Assembly (NCBI GenBank): GCA_963704875.1
Contig: CAVPIA010000001.1
Coordinates: 62,001 to 126,000 of the forward strand
Origin: CAMYOC01 sp963704875
GTDB lineage: Bacteria; Pseudomonadota; Gammaproteobacteria; Steroidobacterales; XN24
Direction of reading: 5' to 3'
Length of the DNA: 64,000 nt
Shown: positions 25,365 to 34,023 of the stretch, piece by piece
How positions within the stretch are numbered: position 1 is the stretch's first letter
Layout of the letters: the number at the start of each line of letters is the position of its first letter
The notes under the pieces: model-generated
The model's database searches: none
What the model saw: the letters and a program-made list of their open reading frames with translations, nothing else
Told to the model about the DNA's origin: nothing
Translations under genes and position numbers: made by a program

Positions 25365-26132
25365 TCAGATCTCGCCGCTGGCGCCCAGGGTGAGCACTTC
25401 GTGGCCAGTCGCAGTGACCAGCACGGTGTGCTCCCATTGCGCTGACAGAGAGTGGTCCTTGGTGACTACGGTCCAGCCATCCGGTAACAATTTCACGTTG
25501 CGACGACCCGCGTTGACCATGGGCTCGATAGTAAATGTCATGCCTTGCTGCAGACTCAGACCGGTCCCCGGCTTGCCGTAATGCAAGACCTGCGGGTCCT
25601 CATGGAATTCCCGTCCAATGCCATGGCCGCAGTACTCGCGGACGACGGAGCAACCATGCGCTTCCACATGTTTCTGGATCGCAGCGCCGATGTCACCGAG
25701 CTGCACGCCAGGCCGGACCATCTCGATTCCCAGCCGCATGCCCTGATGCGATACCTCGCTTACCCTGTTCGCGGCCACGGACGCCTGACCGACAAAAAAC
25801 ATACGGCTGGTATCGCCGTGGAAACCATCCTTGATCACCGTGATGTCGATATTCAGGCAATCGCCGTTCTTGAGAACCTTGTCGCCCGGGATGCCATGAC
25901 AGACAACGTGGTTGACCGAGGTGCAGATTGACTTGGGGAAACCGCGATAGTTAAGCGGTGCGGGTATCGCGTCCAGTTTTCCGACGATGTATTGGTGGCA
26001 AATCGCGTCCAGCTCGCCGGTGCTGATCCCGGGCTGCACATGCTCCCCGATCATATCCAGCACCTCAGCCGCAAGGCGGCCCGCAGTGCGCATCAGCTGC
26101 TGCTCTTGGTCGGTCTTGATCGTAACCTTCAT
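25365..26132 (-). CDS. map: methionine aminopeptidase, type I
   Basis: A 255-residue metalloprotease that removes the initiator Met from nascent proteins. Visible family motifs: VCHGIPGDKVLKNGDCLNID with the first metal Asp, FHGDTSRMFFVG with the second, GHGIGREFHEDPQVLHYG with the catalytic His residues, and MTFTIEPM near the end. ATG at 26132 fits the family length (E. coli 264). It is divergent from rpsB across 249 bp that carry the rpsB promoter and leader. Confidence 0.96.
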   Translation of the reverse strand: MKVTIKTDQEQQLMRTAGRLAAEVLDMIGEHVQPGISTGELDAICHQYIVGKLDAIPAPLNYRGFPKSICTSVNHVVCHGIPGDKVLKNGDCLNIDITVIKDGFHGDTSRMFFVGQASVAANRVSEVSHQGMRLGIEMVRPGVQLGDIGAAIQKHVEAHGCSVVREYCGHGIGREFHEDPQVLHYGKPGTGLSLQQGMTFTIEPMVNAGRRNVKLLPDGWTVVTKDHSLSAQWEHTVLVTATGHEVLTLGASGEI

Positions 26133-26216
26133 TCAGTCTTCCGGTTTTGCCACAGGGATCACGGGCCGGCCTGCGGGAGGCCGTCGCAATCCCTTGATTT
26201 TACTGTCTGGGGGAGA

Positions 26217-26245
26217 TTGTTCCGCGGAGGCCGATATGGTATAAA
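26217..26245 (+). promoter_or_regulatory. sigma70-type promoter of rpsB
   Basis: TTGTTC (26217-26222) and TATAAA (26240-26245) are separated by 17 bp. A G/A-rich run precedes the -35. Predicted start is near 26252, leaving a leader of about 130 nt before the rpsB ATG. Confidence 0.6.
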
Positions 26246-26251
26246 GCTCGC

Positions 26252-26381
26252 TTCTTTTTCGCAATCAAAACCCACACATGCATCGACACACCCGGTTGGG
26301 TGCCCGGCGCCAGCGTTCGCAAAGAACTCAGGCAACGGGTTTCCGGATGGGGTGCATGGAGGCTTAACCCTGGAGAACAAC
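26252..26381 (+). promoter_or_regulatory. long rpsB leader, possible S2 autoregulatory RNA
   Basis: The predicted untranslated leader is about 130 nt. It contains a CACCC-GGTT-GGGTG hairpin (26289-26302) followed by GC-rich segments and ends in a GGAG ribosome-binding site. In Gammaproteobacteria S2 is known to repress its own operon through the rpsB leader. I infer that function from position and length; no conserved core was verified. Confidence 0.4.
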
Positions 26382-27506
26382 ATGGCAAACGTATCTATGC
26401 GCCAGATGCTGGAAGCAGGCGTGCACTTTGGTCATCAGACCCGTTACTGGAATCCGAAGATGGCACCCTTCATCTTCGGCGCCCGTAACAAAATCCATAT
26501 TATCAACCTCGAGCGGACCCTGCCTTTGTATGAGCAGGCGGCCGGATTTGTTCGCAAACTGGTTGCGGACGGCGGCAGCGTGCTGTTCGTCGGCACCAAG
26601 CGGGCAGCGCGCGATTGCGTGCGCCGGGAAGCAGCTCGTTGCGGTATGCCCCACGTAACCTATCGTTGGCTGGGCGGCATGCTGACCAACTACAAGACCG
26701 TGAAACAGTCGATCAAGCGCCTGACCGACCTGGAAGCTCAGGCCGAGGACGGTACCTTTGAGGCGCTGAACAAGAAGGAAGTGCTTCAGCTTCAACGGGA
26801 GATGGAGAAGCTCGAGCGGAGCCTCGGTGGTATCAAGGAGATGGGCGGTTTGCCTGATGCGCTGTTCCTGATCGACGTGGGGCACGAGAAGATTGCGTTA
26901 GCCGAAGCCAGCAAACTCGGGATTCCGGTGATCGCAGTTGTGGACACCAATTGCTCGCCGGCCGGCGTTGATTACGTCATCCCGGGCAACGACGATGCGA
27001 TGCGCGCGATCGAGTTATATACCACCGGTATTGCTGACGCTGTGCTGGAAGGGAAGGACAGCGTGCCTGAAGTACCCCAGGGTACCAGCGATTTCGTTGA
27101 ACTTGATGAATCCGGCAAACCTCGCGAGCAGAAGGCCGCGCCACGCAAGAAAGCCCCAACGCGCAAGAAGACTGCGGCACGCAAGCCGAAACCTGCTCAG
27201 GCCAAGGCGGTAGAGACTGCCGATGCTGAGACTGCCGAAGCTAAGCCGGCCGCGGAAGCCGCCGCGGCCAAGCCGGTAGCCGACGAAGCCACGGATAAGG
27301 CTTCAGAGGCCAAGCCTGCGGCAGCCAAGGAAGCGGCTGCCCCGGTGGAAGCACCGGCTGAGACCGTTGCAGAGCCGAAGGCGGAGAGTGAGGCCAAACC
27401 GAAGGCAACAGCCAAGGCGAAGGCAAAGACCAAGACGAAAGCCAAAGCCAAAGCCAAACCAAAGACGGCCAAGGCCGACGACAAGGACGCGGAACCCGCG
27501 GCCTGA
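26382..27506 (+). CDS. rpsB: 30S ribosomal protein S2 with long Lys/Ala-rich C-terminal extension
   Basis: The S2 core (MANVSMRQMLEAGVHFGHQ through VDTNCSPAGVDYVIPGNDDA and a terminal helix, about 1-235) is complete and binds the 30S head-body junction. The protein is 374 residues, while E. coli S2 is 241. The extra roughly 130 residues are almost only Ala, Lys, Pro, Glu and Thr: first a basic PRKKAPTRKKTAARK segment, then an acidic/Ala part, then AK/TK repeats and an acidic end. The reading frame is open throughout with one stop, so this is not a frameshift. ATG at 26382 has GGAG upstream. Confidence 0.96.
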   Translation: MANVSMRQMLEAGVHFGHQTRYWNPKMAPFIFGARNKIHIINLERTLPLYEQAAGFVRKLVADGGSVLFVGTKRAARDCVRREAARCGMPHVTYRWLGGMLTNYKTVKQSIKRLTDLEAQAEDGTFEALNKKEVLQLQREMEKLERSLGGIKEMGGLPDALFLIDVGHEKIALAEASKLGIPVIAVVDTNCSPAGVDYVIPGNDDAMRAIELYTTGIADAVLEGKDSVPEVPQGTSDFVELDESGKPREQKAAPRKKAPTRKKTAARKPKPAQAKAVETADAETAEAKPAAEAAAAKPVADEATDKASEAKPAAAKEAAAPVEAPAETVAEPKAESEAKPKATAKAKAKTKTKAKAKAKPKTAKADDKDAEPAA

Positions 27507-27520
27507 GTACGGACCAGAAC

Positions 27521-27549
27521 GGGTGCTGCCTGCGCCAGCGGCAGCACCC
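27521..27549 (+). terminator. hairpin between rpsB and tsf (attenuator-like)
   Basis: A 10-bp perfect stem GGGTGCTGCC / GGCAGCACCC with a nine-base loop. The T-run (GATTTT) starts 8 bases after the stem, so termination is likely partial. A transcriptional attenuator in this position would set S2 and EF-Ts ratios. Confidence 0.55.
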
Positions 27550-27625
27550 GCTCCCGATTTTCCCTGCTGTCGACCGCCGGCGCGATTCCGCGGTCCGCAG
27601 GGACCAGATGATTGAGGTACAGGCA

Positions 27626-28504
27626 ATGACGATATCTGCAGCAATGGTAAAGGAACTCCGTGAGCGCACAGGCGCCGGCATGATGGAGTGTAAGAGGGCC
27701 CTGGTTGAGGCCGATGGGGACCTGGATGTCGCCGTGGAGAACATGCGCAAGGCAGGCCTTGCGAAGGCCGACAAGAAGTCCGGCCGAATCGCTGCCGAAG
27801 GTCTGGTCGCAATCAGTCAGGCCGATGACGGCAGCCGCGCCGCCCTGGTTGAGATAAACAGCGAGACCGATTTTGTTTCATCAGGCGAGGATTTCATCCG
27901 CTTTGCCAATGCTGTCGCCGCTGCGGCCCTGGCCGGAGACGCCGCTGACCGGGAGGCGCTGCTGGCCCTGCCGATCGAAGGTGCCGAGAGCATCGAAGAG
28001 TCCCGCCGCGCACTGATTGCGAAGATCGGAGAGAACATCAACGTTCGCCGGGTCCAGATCATCGGCGGTGCAGAGCGCGTCGGCGCTTATCTGCATGGCA
28101 AGCGTATTGGCGTGGTGGTGGCGATGGAAGGCGGGGACGACGATCTGGCCCGCGACGTTGCGATGCACATCGCGGCCAGCAATCCGATGTGTATCTCGGA
28201 GGCGGATGTGCCCGCCGAGACCCTGAGCAAGGAGAAGGAGATTCTCATCGAGCAGGCGCGCAATGAAGGCAAGCCCGACGCCATTGTCGAGAAAATGGTC
28301 GTGGGACGTCTGCGCAAATATCTGGCGGAAATCACCCTGGTTGGCCAGCCCTTCGTCAAGGATCCTGACCTGAGCGTTGGCAAACTGCTGGCGAACAGCG
28401 ATGCCAAGGTCATCGCCTTTGCACGCTTTGAAGTGGGCGAGGGAATCGAGAAGAAACAGGACAATTTTGTCGAGGAAGTCATGGCCCAGGCGCGGGGCGC
28501 CTGA
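27626..28504 (+). CDS. tsf: elongation factor Ts
   Basis: A 292-residue guanine nucleotide exchange factor for EF-Tu. The UBA-like N-terminus is MTISAAMVKELRERTGAGMM, followed by the core signature ECKRALVEADGDLDVAV and the EF-Tu-contacting EINSETDFVS near 80. Two alpha/beta subdomains follow. The ATG at 27626 matches the family N-terminus; an upstream ATG at 27608 adds only six residues. A strong terminator lies 42 bp after the stop. Confidence 0.97.
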   Translation: MTISAAMVKELRERTGAGMMECKRALVEADGDLDVAVENMRKAGLAKADKKSGRIAAEGLVAISQADDGSRAALVEINSETDFVSSGEDFIRFANAVAAAALAGDAADREALLALPIEGAESIEESRRALIAKIGENINVRRVQIIGGAERVGAYLHGKRIGVVVAMEGGDDDLARDVAMHIAASNPMCISEADVPAETLSKEKEILIEQARNEGKPDAIVEKMVVGRLRKYLAEITLVGQPFVKDPDLSVGKLLANSDAKVIAFARFEVGEGIEKKQDNFVEEVMAQARGA

Positions 28505-28545
28505 GCATTCGGCGGACCTCGTTTTGCGTTAGACTATGTCTGAGA

Positions 28546-28573
28546 GCCCCGCCTCTGCCGCGGGGTTCTTTTT
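28546..28573 (+). terminator. intrinsic terminator after tsf
   Basis: Stem GCCCCGC / GCGGGGT-type with a CTCTGCC loop followed by TTCTTTTT. It closes the rpsB-tsf unit and lies 22 bp before the pyrH start, so pyrH either has its own promoter or depends on read-through. Confidence 0.8.
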
Positions 28574-28595
28574 GAGCGACAGAAAAGCGGGTGCC

Positions 28596-29339
28596 ATGAA
28601 CAGGAAATCACGTATTCCCAAGCGCATCCTCCTCAAACTCAGCGGCGAGGCGCTGCTGGGCGGGGTGGACTACGGTGTCGATCCCACGACGCTGATCCGT
28701 ATTGCCAGCGAAATCCGGGATGTCCGGGAAATGGGCATCCAGGTGGCGGTAGTCATCGGCGGCGGCAACATATTCCGTGGCGCCGGGCTGGCCGAGGCCG
28801 GGATGGACCGGGTGACCGGCGATCATATGGGTATGCTGGCGACGGTAATGAATTCCCTTGCGATGCAGGATGCGCTGGAGAAACTCGGTGTGCATGCCCG
28901 GGTGATGTCGGCGCTCCGGGTCCATGACGTGTGTGAAGACTACATTCGCAGGCGCGCGATGCGCCATCTGGAGAAGAGCAGGGTCGTCTTGCTTGCGGCC
29001 GGGACCGGAAACCCCTTCTTTACCACCGACACTGCCGCCAGTTTGAGAGCGATAGAGATTGGCGCCGATCTTTTGCTCAAGGCGACCAAGGTTAACGGCG
29101 TGTTCACCGCCGACCCGATGTTGCATCCCGATGCGAAACGCTATGCTTCACTGTCCTATGATCAGGTGCTTGCGGATAAGCTCGGGGTGATGGACGCGAC
29201 GGCGATTGTGATGTGCCGCGATAACGATCTGCCGTTGCGAGTGTTTAACGTGCATAACAAGGGTGATCTGCTGCGTATCCTCCACGGTGAAGATATCGGC
29301 ACTATGGTCACCAATGAGGCAGCCGCGCAGCAGGATTGA
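28596..29339 (+). CDS. pyrH: UMP kinase
   Basis: A 247-residue amino-acid-kinase-fold enzyme that makes UDP from UMP, feeding nucleotide, peptidoglycan and lipid A sugar precursors. Motifs: RILLKLSGEALLGG at the N-terminus, VVIGGGNIFRGAG for the phosphate loop, RVTGDHMGMLATVMN, and LLAAGTGNPFFTTDTAA for UMP. The start is ATG at 28596; the open frame above it lies in the tsf terminator. The stop overlaps the first in-frame ATG before frr. Confidence 0.96.
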   Translation: MNRKSRIPKRILLKLSGEALLGGVDYGVDPTTLIRIASEIRDVREMGIQVAVVIGGGNIFRGAGLAEAGMDRVTGDHMGMLATVMNSLAMQDALEKLGVHARVMSALRVHDVCEDYIRRRAMRHLEKSRVVLLAAGTGNPFFTTDTAASLRAIEIGADLLLKATKVNGVFTADPMLHPDAKRYASLSYDQVLADKLGVMDATAIVMCRDNDLPLRVFNVHNKGDLLRILHGEDIGTMVTNEAAAQQD

Positions 29340-29353
29340 CAGGAGAAGCCCGG

Positions 29354-29911
29354 ATGTTGGACGAGATCAGAAAAGATGCCATTGAGCGGATGAAGAAGAG
29401 CGTGGCTTCGTTCCAGCTGGAATTGCAGAAGCTACGTACCGGACGAGCCCACACCAGCTTGCTGGATCACGTCATGGTGGACTATTACGGCAATGATACG
29501 CCGCTGAATCAGGTGGCCAGTGTGGGTGTCGAAGACGCCAGAACACTGACCATCACGCCGTGGGAAAAGACCATGGTGCAGAAGGTCGAAAAGGCGATCA
29601 TGACCAGTGATCTCGGTTTGACGCCAGCGACCTCTGGCCTGGTGATCCGGGTGCCGCTGCCGCCCCTGACTGAAGAAAGACGCAAGGATCTGGTTCGCGT
29701 GGTCCGCCACGAAGCCGAAAATGCCAGGGTGGCCGTGCGCAATATCCGCCGCGATGCGATCCACAGCTCCAAGGAGCTGCTCAAGGAAAAAGAGATCACC
29801 GAGGATCAGGATCACCGCTTTCACGATGAGGCTCAGACCCTGACTGACCAGCATATCGGTGAGGTCGAGCAACTCCTGGCGGCCAAGGAAACGGAACTGA
29901 TGGAGGTCTGA
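29354..29911 (+). CDS. frr: ribosome recycling factor
   Basis: A 185-residue tRNA-shaped two-domain protein that, with EF-G, splits post-termination ribosomes. Family motifs: KLRTGRAHTSLLDHV, VEDARTLTITPWEK, and the C-terminal helix LTEERRKDLVRVVRHEAENARVAVRN in overlapping pieces. Length equals the E. coli protein (185). ATG at 29354 follows AGGAG by about 8 bp; a GTG-less upstream ATG at 29336 adds six residues and is less likely. Confidence 0.96.
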   Translation: MLDEIRKDAIERMKKSVASFQLELQKLRTGRAHTSLLDHVMVDYYGNDTPLNQVASVGVEDARTLTITPWEKTMVQKVEKAIMTSDLGLTPATSGLVIRVPLPPLTEERRKDLVRVVRHEAENARVAVRNIRRDAIHSSKELLKEKEITEDQDHRFHDEAQTLTDQHIGEVEQLLAAKETELMEV

Positions 29912-29930
29912 TGACCGTCCGTTCCTGGCC

Positions 29931-30683
29931 ATGACCAGCCCAGCCTCATCAGACCAGACGCGATTACCGGCACACGTAGCGGTGATCATGGACGGGAATG
30001 GCCGCTGGGCGCGCTCGCGGGGCATGCCGCGTCAGGCGGGTCACCGCTCCGGTGTCAAATCTGCGAGACGTATCGTCGAGGCATGTGCCCGCAAGCGGAT
30101 CGGTGCGCTCAGTCTGTTCGCCTTCAGCAGCGAGAATTGGCAACGACCGCAGCAGGAAGTCGGCATGCTGATGAAATTGATGGTCGAAGCGCTGGACCGG
30201 GAAGTCGACGAACTGGCCAGCCAGGGTGTTCGACTGCGCTTTATCGGCGAGCACGAGCAATTACCCGATGTTGTCCGCGAGCGGATGTCACGGGCCGAGG
30301 CCAGGACCGAGAATAATCAGGGCCTTGCCCTGATTATCGCGCTGTCGTATGGCGGCCGTTGGGATATAGCCCAAGCGGCGAAGCAGATCGCGCAGGAAGT
30401 AGAGTCCGGGACACTGCGCGCGGCCGAGGTGACCCAGGAGTCCATCGCCGCGCGCCTCGCTCTGGGCGACGTGCCTGACCCGGATCTGCTGATCCGGACC
30501 GGCGGCGAATCGCGGATCAGTAATTTTCTGCTGTGGAATCTTGCTTATTCCGAGTTGTATTTCACCGATTGCCTTTGGCCCGCGTTTGATGAGCATGAGT
30601 TTGACCGGGCGCTGGCTTTCTTTGCCAATCGCCAGCGTCGCTTTGGCCGGACGCCGGAACAAGCGCTGGAATCGGCATCGTGA
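29931..30683 (+). CDS. uppS: undecaprenyl diphosphate synthase
   Basis: A 250-residue cis-prenyltransferase that makes the C55 carrier for peptidoglycan and O-antigen. The diphosphate-binding motif is VIMDGNGRWARSRG, then HRSGVKSARRIVEACA, FSSENWQRP, and the C-terminal DLLIRTGGESRISNFLLWN. No strong Shine-Dalgarno sequence is seen before the ATG. The gene ends in GTGA, overlapping the cdsA start. Confidence 0.96.
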   Translation: MTSPASSDQTRLPAHVAVIMDGNGRWARSRGMPRQAGHRSGVKSARRIVEACARKRIGALSLFAFSSENWQRPQQEVGMLMKLMVEALDREVDELASQGVRLRFIGEHEQLPDVVRERMSRAEARTENNQGLALIIALSYGGRWDIAQAAKQIAQEVESGTLRAAEVTQESIAARLALGDVPDPDLLIRTGGESRISNFLLWNLAYSELYFTDCLWPAFDEHEFDRALAFFANRQRRFGRTPEQALESAS

Positions 30684-31468
30684 TTAAACAACGCTTGATG
30701 ACCGCGGTCGTGCTCGGCATCGCGCTGCTGCTATTGCTGTTCGTCGCACCACTGCCTGTCGCGGGGATGGTGCTTGGTCTGCTGATGACCATCGGCGCCT
30801 GGGAATGGTCTGCGCTGGGAGGCTGCAAACAGCCCGGCACGCGTGTGGCTTATGTGTTGCTGGCTGGCGCCACTGGCTGGTTACTCCAGCATTTCTGGTT
30901 TGGGAATCCCACCCCGCCGTTGTTACTGGACCTGATGGTCTGGTTGGTCGGTCTGACCTGGATGCTGCGCTTTCCGACCCCGGTGCCGCGGCTGTTTTCC
31001 CTTGGGTCCGGACTGCTGGTCATGCCGCTGGGCTGGCTGTTCCTGTTTGCCCTGCTGCAGGAGTGGGGCGCGCAGTGGACCTTGTTCCTTTTCTTGCTGG
31101 TCGCCGCGGCTGACGTTGGTGCCTTTTTCTCTGGTCGTGCCTTTGGCCGCCACAAGCTGGCGGTCAAGGTCAGCCCTGGCAAGACCTGGGAAGGGGTTGG
31201 CGGGGGTCTGTTAGCGGTCGCGGCAGTGGCGGCGGGTGGCGCGGTCTGGTTTGGAACGGGACTGGCTCTCACCATCGCCGGGGCGGTTGTCGTGGCAGCG
31301 TTCTCGGTACTCGGTGACCTGACCATAAGCATGTTGAAGCGGGCCGCCGGACTCAAGGACAGCGGCAATATTTTCCCCGGCCACGGCGGCGTGCTTGACC
31401 GAATCGATAGTCTGCTTGCCGCTTTGCCGCTGTTTATCCTGGTGTTTGGCGGGATCCGTGGCCTATGA
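30680..31468 (+). CDS. cdsA: phosphatidate cytidylyltransferase (CDP-diacylglycerol synthase)
   Basis: A 262-residue integral membrane enzyme that makes CDP-diacylglycerol from phosphatidate and CTP. There are about eight hydrophobic segments. The family signature is complete near the end: SVLGDLTISMLKRAAGLKD followed by FPGHGGVLDRIDSL. The start is GTG at 30680 inside the uppS end, and the stop overlaps the dxr ATG, so uppS, cdsA and dxr are probably translationally coupled. Confidence 0.95.
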   Translation: MIKQRLMTAVVLGIALLLLLFVAPLPVAGMVLGLLMTIGAWEWSALGGCKQPGTRVAYVLLAGATGWLLQHFWFGNPTPPLLLDLMVWLVGLTWMLRFPTPVPRLFSLGSGLLVMPLGWLFLFALLQEWGAQWTLFLFLLVAAADVGAFFSGRAFGRHKLAVKVSPGKTWEGVGGGLLAVAAVAAGGAVWFGTGLALTIAGAVVVAAFSVLGDLTISMLKRAAGLKDSGNIFPGHGGVLDRIDSLLAALPLFILVFGGIRGL

Positions 31469-32640
31469 CCGGGATCTCGGTTCTTGGCTCAACCGGCAGC
31501 GTCGGTCTCAGCACGCTGGATGTCATACGGCGCAATCCCGACCGCTTCAAGGTTCAGGCGCTGACCGCGCGATCCAATCACAATTTGCTGCTTGAACAGT
31601 GCCGTGAGTTTGCCCCGGATCTGGCCGTATTGGCAGACCCGGAAAATCTGCCGGCGCTGGAACAAGGCTTACGCAGTGCCGGACTGGAAACGCGGGCCGA
31701 GGCCGGCGTGGCGGCGCTTGAACGAGCAGCGTCGCTGGACAATGCGGATTATGTGATGGCCGCTATTGTCGGTGCGGCCGGACTGTTGCCGACACTGGCA
31801 GCGGCCCGCGCTGGCAAGCGTGTACTGTTGGCGAACAAAGAGGCCGCAGTCATGTCGGGCTCGCTGATGATGGCCGCGGTACATGCTCACGGCGCCACTC
31901 TGATACCGATAGACAGCGAACACAACGCGGTGTTTCAGTGTCTGGGTGAAGATGCCGCGAAATCAATCAAGGACGTCCACCGCATTTTGTTGACGGCTTC
32001 CGGTGGTCCGTTTCTGAACATCGAGCCCGGTCGGCTTGAGAAGGTCACGCCCGACCAGGCGTGTGCCCATCCGAACTGGGAAATGGGACGCAAGATCTCT
32101 GTCGACTCGGCCACGATGATGAACAAAGGGCTCGAAGTGATTGAGGCCTGTTGTCTGTTCGGCGTATCGGTGGAGCAGATCGAGGTAGTGATCCATCCGC
32201 AGAGCATCATCCATTCGCTGGTGCAATTCTGCGACGGGTCGACCCTCGCGCAACTGGGCAATCCGGACATGCGGGTTCCGATCGCGCATGCTCTGGGTTG
32301 GCCTGAGCGCCTGGACTCCGGGGTTGAGCCGCTGGATCTGCTGGCCACAGCGCGGCTTGATTTCCAGGCGCCGGACTATCAGCAGTTTCCCTGTCTCGGC
32401 CTCGCACTGGCCGCGGCGAAGAGTGGCGGTGCGGCACCGGTAGCCCTGAATGCCGCCAACGAGGTTGCGGTTGAGGCATTTCTCGGGTCACGGGTGCCCT
32501 TCACGGCCATAAGCGGGATAATCGAGGCGGTTCTGGCAGAATGCGGTACGGGGGACGTGGCAACGCTTGAGCAAATCCTGGCGCTGGACGCGCAGGCACG
32601 CCGCATCGCCGGGGAAACAATCGGAAATTTCCAGCTCTAA
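31465..32640 (+). CDS. dxr: 1-deoxy-D-xylulose 5-phosphate reductoisomerase
   Basis: A 391-residue NADPH enzyme for the second step of the MEP isoprenoid pathway, making 2-C-methyl-D-erythritol 4-phosphate. The nucleotide-binding start is ISVLGSTGSVGLSTLDV. The metal and substrate site includes IDSEHNAVFQCL and MGRKISVDSATMMNKGLEVIEA (in parts), with LNAANEVAVEAFL near the end. It provides substrate for ispD and ispF further down the cluster, which in turn supply UppS. Confidence 0.96.
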   Translation: MTGISVLGSTGSVGLSTLDVIRRNPDRFKVQALTARSNHNLLLEQCREFAPDLAVLADPENLPALEQGLRSAGLETRAEAGVAALERAASLDNADYVMAAIVGAAGLLPTLAAARAGKRVLLANKEAAVMSGSLMMAAVHAHGATLIPIDSEHNAVFQCLGEDAAKSIKDVHRILLTASGGPFLNIEPGRLEKVTPDQACAHPNWEMGRKISVDSATMMNKGLEVIEACCLFGVSVEQIEVVIHPQSIIHSLVQFCDGSTLAQLGNPDMRVPIAHALGWPERLDSGVEPLDLLATARLDFQAPDYQQFPCLGLALAAAKSGGAAPVALNAANEVAVEAFLGSRVPFTAISGIIEAVLAECGTGDVATLEQILALDAQARRIAGETIGNFQL

Positions 32641-32646
32641 GGACCC

Positions 32647-34008
32647 ATGAACGAAATTTTTACCTCAATCCTGGCCTTTGTCGTCGCCATCAGTGTGTTG
32701 GTGGCGGTGCACGAATACGGCCACTTCTGGGTTGCGCGCAAGCTTGGCGTCCGGGTTTTGCGTTTCTGCATAGGCTTTGGCAAGCCGATATGGAGCAGGA
32801 CAGCCGGACGGGATCCGGTTGAATATGCTGTGGCGGCCGTACCGCTGGGCGGCTATGTGAAGCTGCTGGACGAGCGTGAGGGCCCGGTGCCGGACGATCA
32901 GAAGCATCGGGCGTTTAATCGCCAGTCGCCGATCAGACGTATTGCCATTCTCGTCGCCGGACCGCTGTTCAACTTCATTTTTGCCGTATTCGCTTACTGG
33001 TTGATGTTTATCACTGGCGTTTCTGCGCTACAGCCGGTGATCGGCGGGATAGAGGCGGGTTCGCGTGCCGAGTTCGCGGAACTACGCGCCGGCGATCGGA
33101 TAGTCGCTGTTGATCAGCGCCAGACCCCGACGATGATGGATGCCCGGATCGGTTTGCTCGATGGACTGGTCGGAGACGGCGAAGCACGCTTGCGCGTTGT
33201 CGGCATTGATGGCCAAACCCGGGATGTCTTGCTGTCCGTGATCGGCAACCGGCGTGAGCTGACCGAAACGGCGGATATCTTCCCGCAATTGGGTATCCAG
33301 CCGTGGCGTCCAATCGTGCCACCGGTGATTGGCAGTCTTAGCGATGATGGCTCTGCCATGCGTTCCGGAATGGAGCCTGGCGACCGCATCGTAATGGCTG
33401 ATGGTGAACCGGTAGAGGATTGGGCCAGTTGGGTCGATTTTGTCCGTGCGCGCCCCAATCAGCAGGTGATGCTGGAGATCGAGCGAGACGGTCGCCGGCA
33501 GGCTCTCGATCTCGCCATCGGTGTCAGCCCTGACGAGGATATTGGCCTGATCGGGGCCGGAGTGGTGGTACCGGAAGGCTTGTACGACGAGATCATCACC
33601 GAGCAGAAATTCGGTCCGTTTGCGGCGGCATCGCAGGCCTTAAACAGGACCTGGGACATGTCAGCGCTGACAGTCCGGATGCTCTACCGAATGGTCACGG
33701 GTGATGTGTCGCCAAAGAGTATCAGTGGGCCGATCAATATCGCGCAGACCGCAGGCTATACAGCGAGTGTCGGTTTGGCCGCGTTTCTCGCCTTTCTGGC
33801 CATCGTCAGTATCAGTCTGGGTATCCTTAACCTGCTGCCGATTCCGATGCTCGATGGCGGGCAGATCGTTTATCAATTCGCGGAGATGATAAAAGGAAGT
33901 CCGGTATCCGAGCGGACCCAGATCATCGGACAACAGGTCGGGATTCTGTTGCTGTTGATGCTGATGAGTTTCGCCTTCTACAACGACATCGTCCGCCTGG
34001 CGGGATGA
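32647..34008 (+). CDS. rseP: RIP zinc metalloprotease RseP
   Basis: A 453-residue site-2 protease that cuts RseA-like anti-sigma factors inside the membrane during envelope stress. The catalytic motif is HEYGH at 22-26 in the first membrane helix; the third zinc ligand Asp is in PIPMLDGGQIVY near the end. Two PDZ domains lie between (about 110-200 and 210-290). Four membrane segments are visible. Length matches E. coli RseP (450). It sits just before bamA, as usual. Confidence 0.95.
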   Translation: MNEIFTSILAFVVAISVLVAVHEYGHFWVARKLGVRVLRFCIGFGKPIWSRTAGRDPVEYAVAAVPLGGYVKLLDEREGPVPDDQKHRAFNRQSPIRRIAILVAGPLFNFIFAVFAYWLMFITGVSALQPVIGGIEAGSRAEFAELRAGDRIVAVDQRQTPTMMDARIGLLDGLVGDGEARLRVVGIDGQTRDVLLSVIGNRRELTETADIFPQLGIQPWRPIVPPVIGSLSDDGSAMRSGMEPGDRIVMADGEPVEDWASWVDFVRARPNQQVMLEIERDGRRQALDLAIGVSPDEDIGLIGAGVVVPEGLYDEIITEQKFGPFAAASQALNRTWDMSALTVRMLYRMVTGDVSPKSISGPINIAQTAGYTASVGLAAFLAFLAIVSISLGILNLLPIPMLDGGQIVYQFAEMIKGSPVSERTQIIGQQVGILLLLMLMSFAFYNDIVRLAG

Positions 34009-34023
34009 AGTGACACCGTCACG

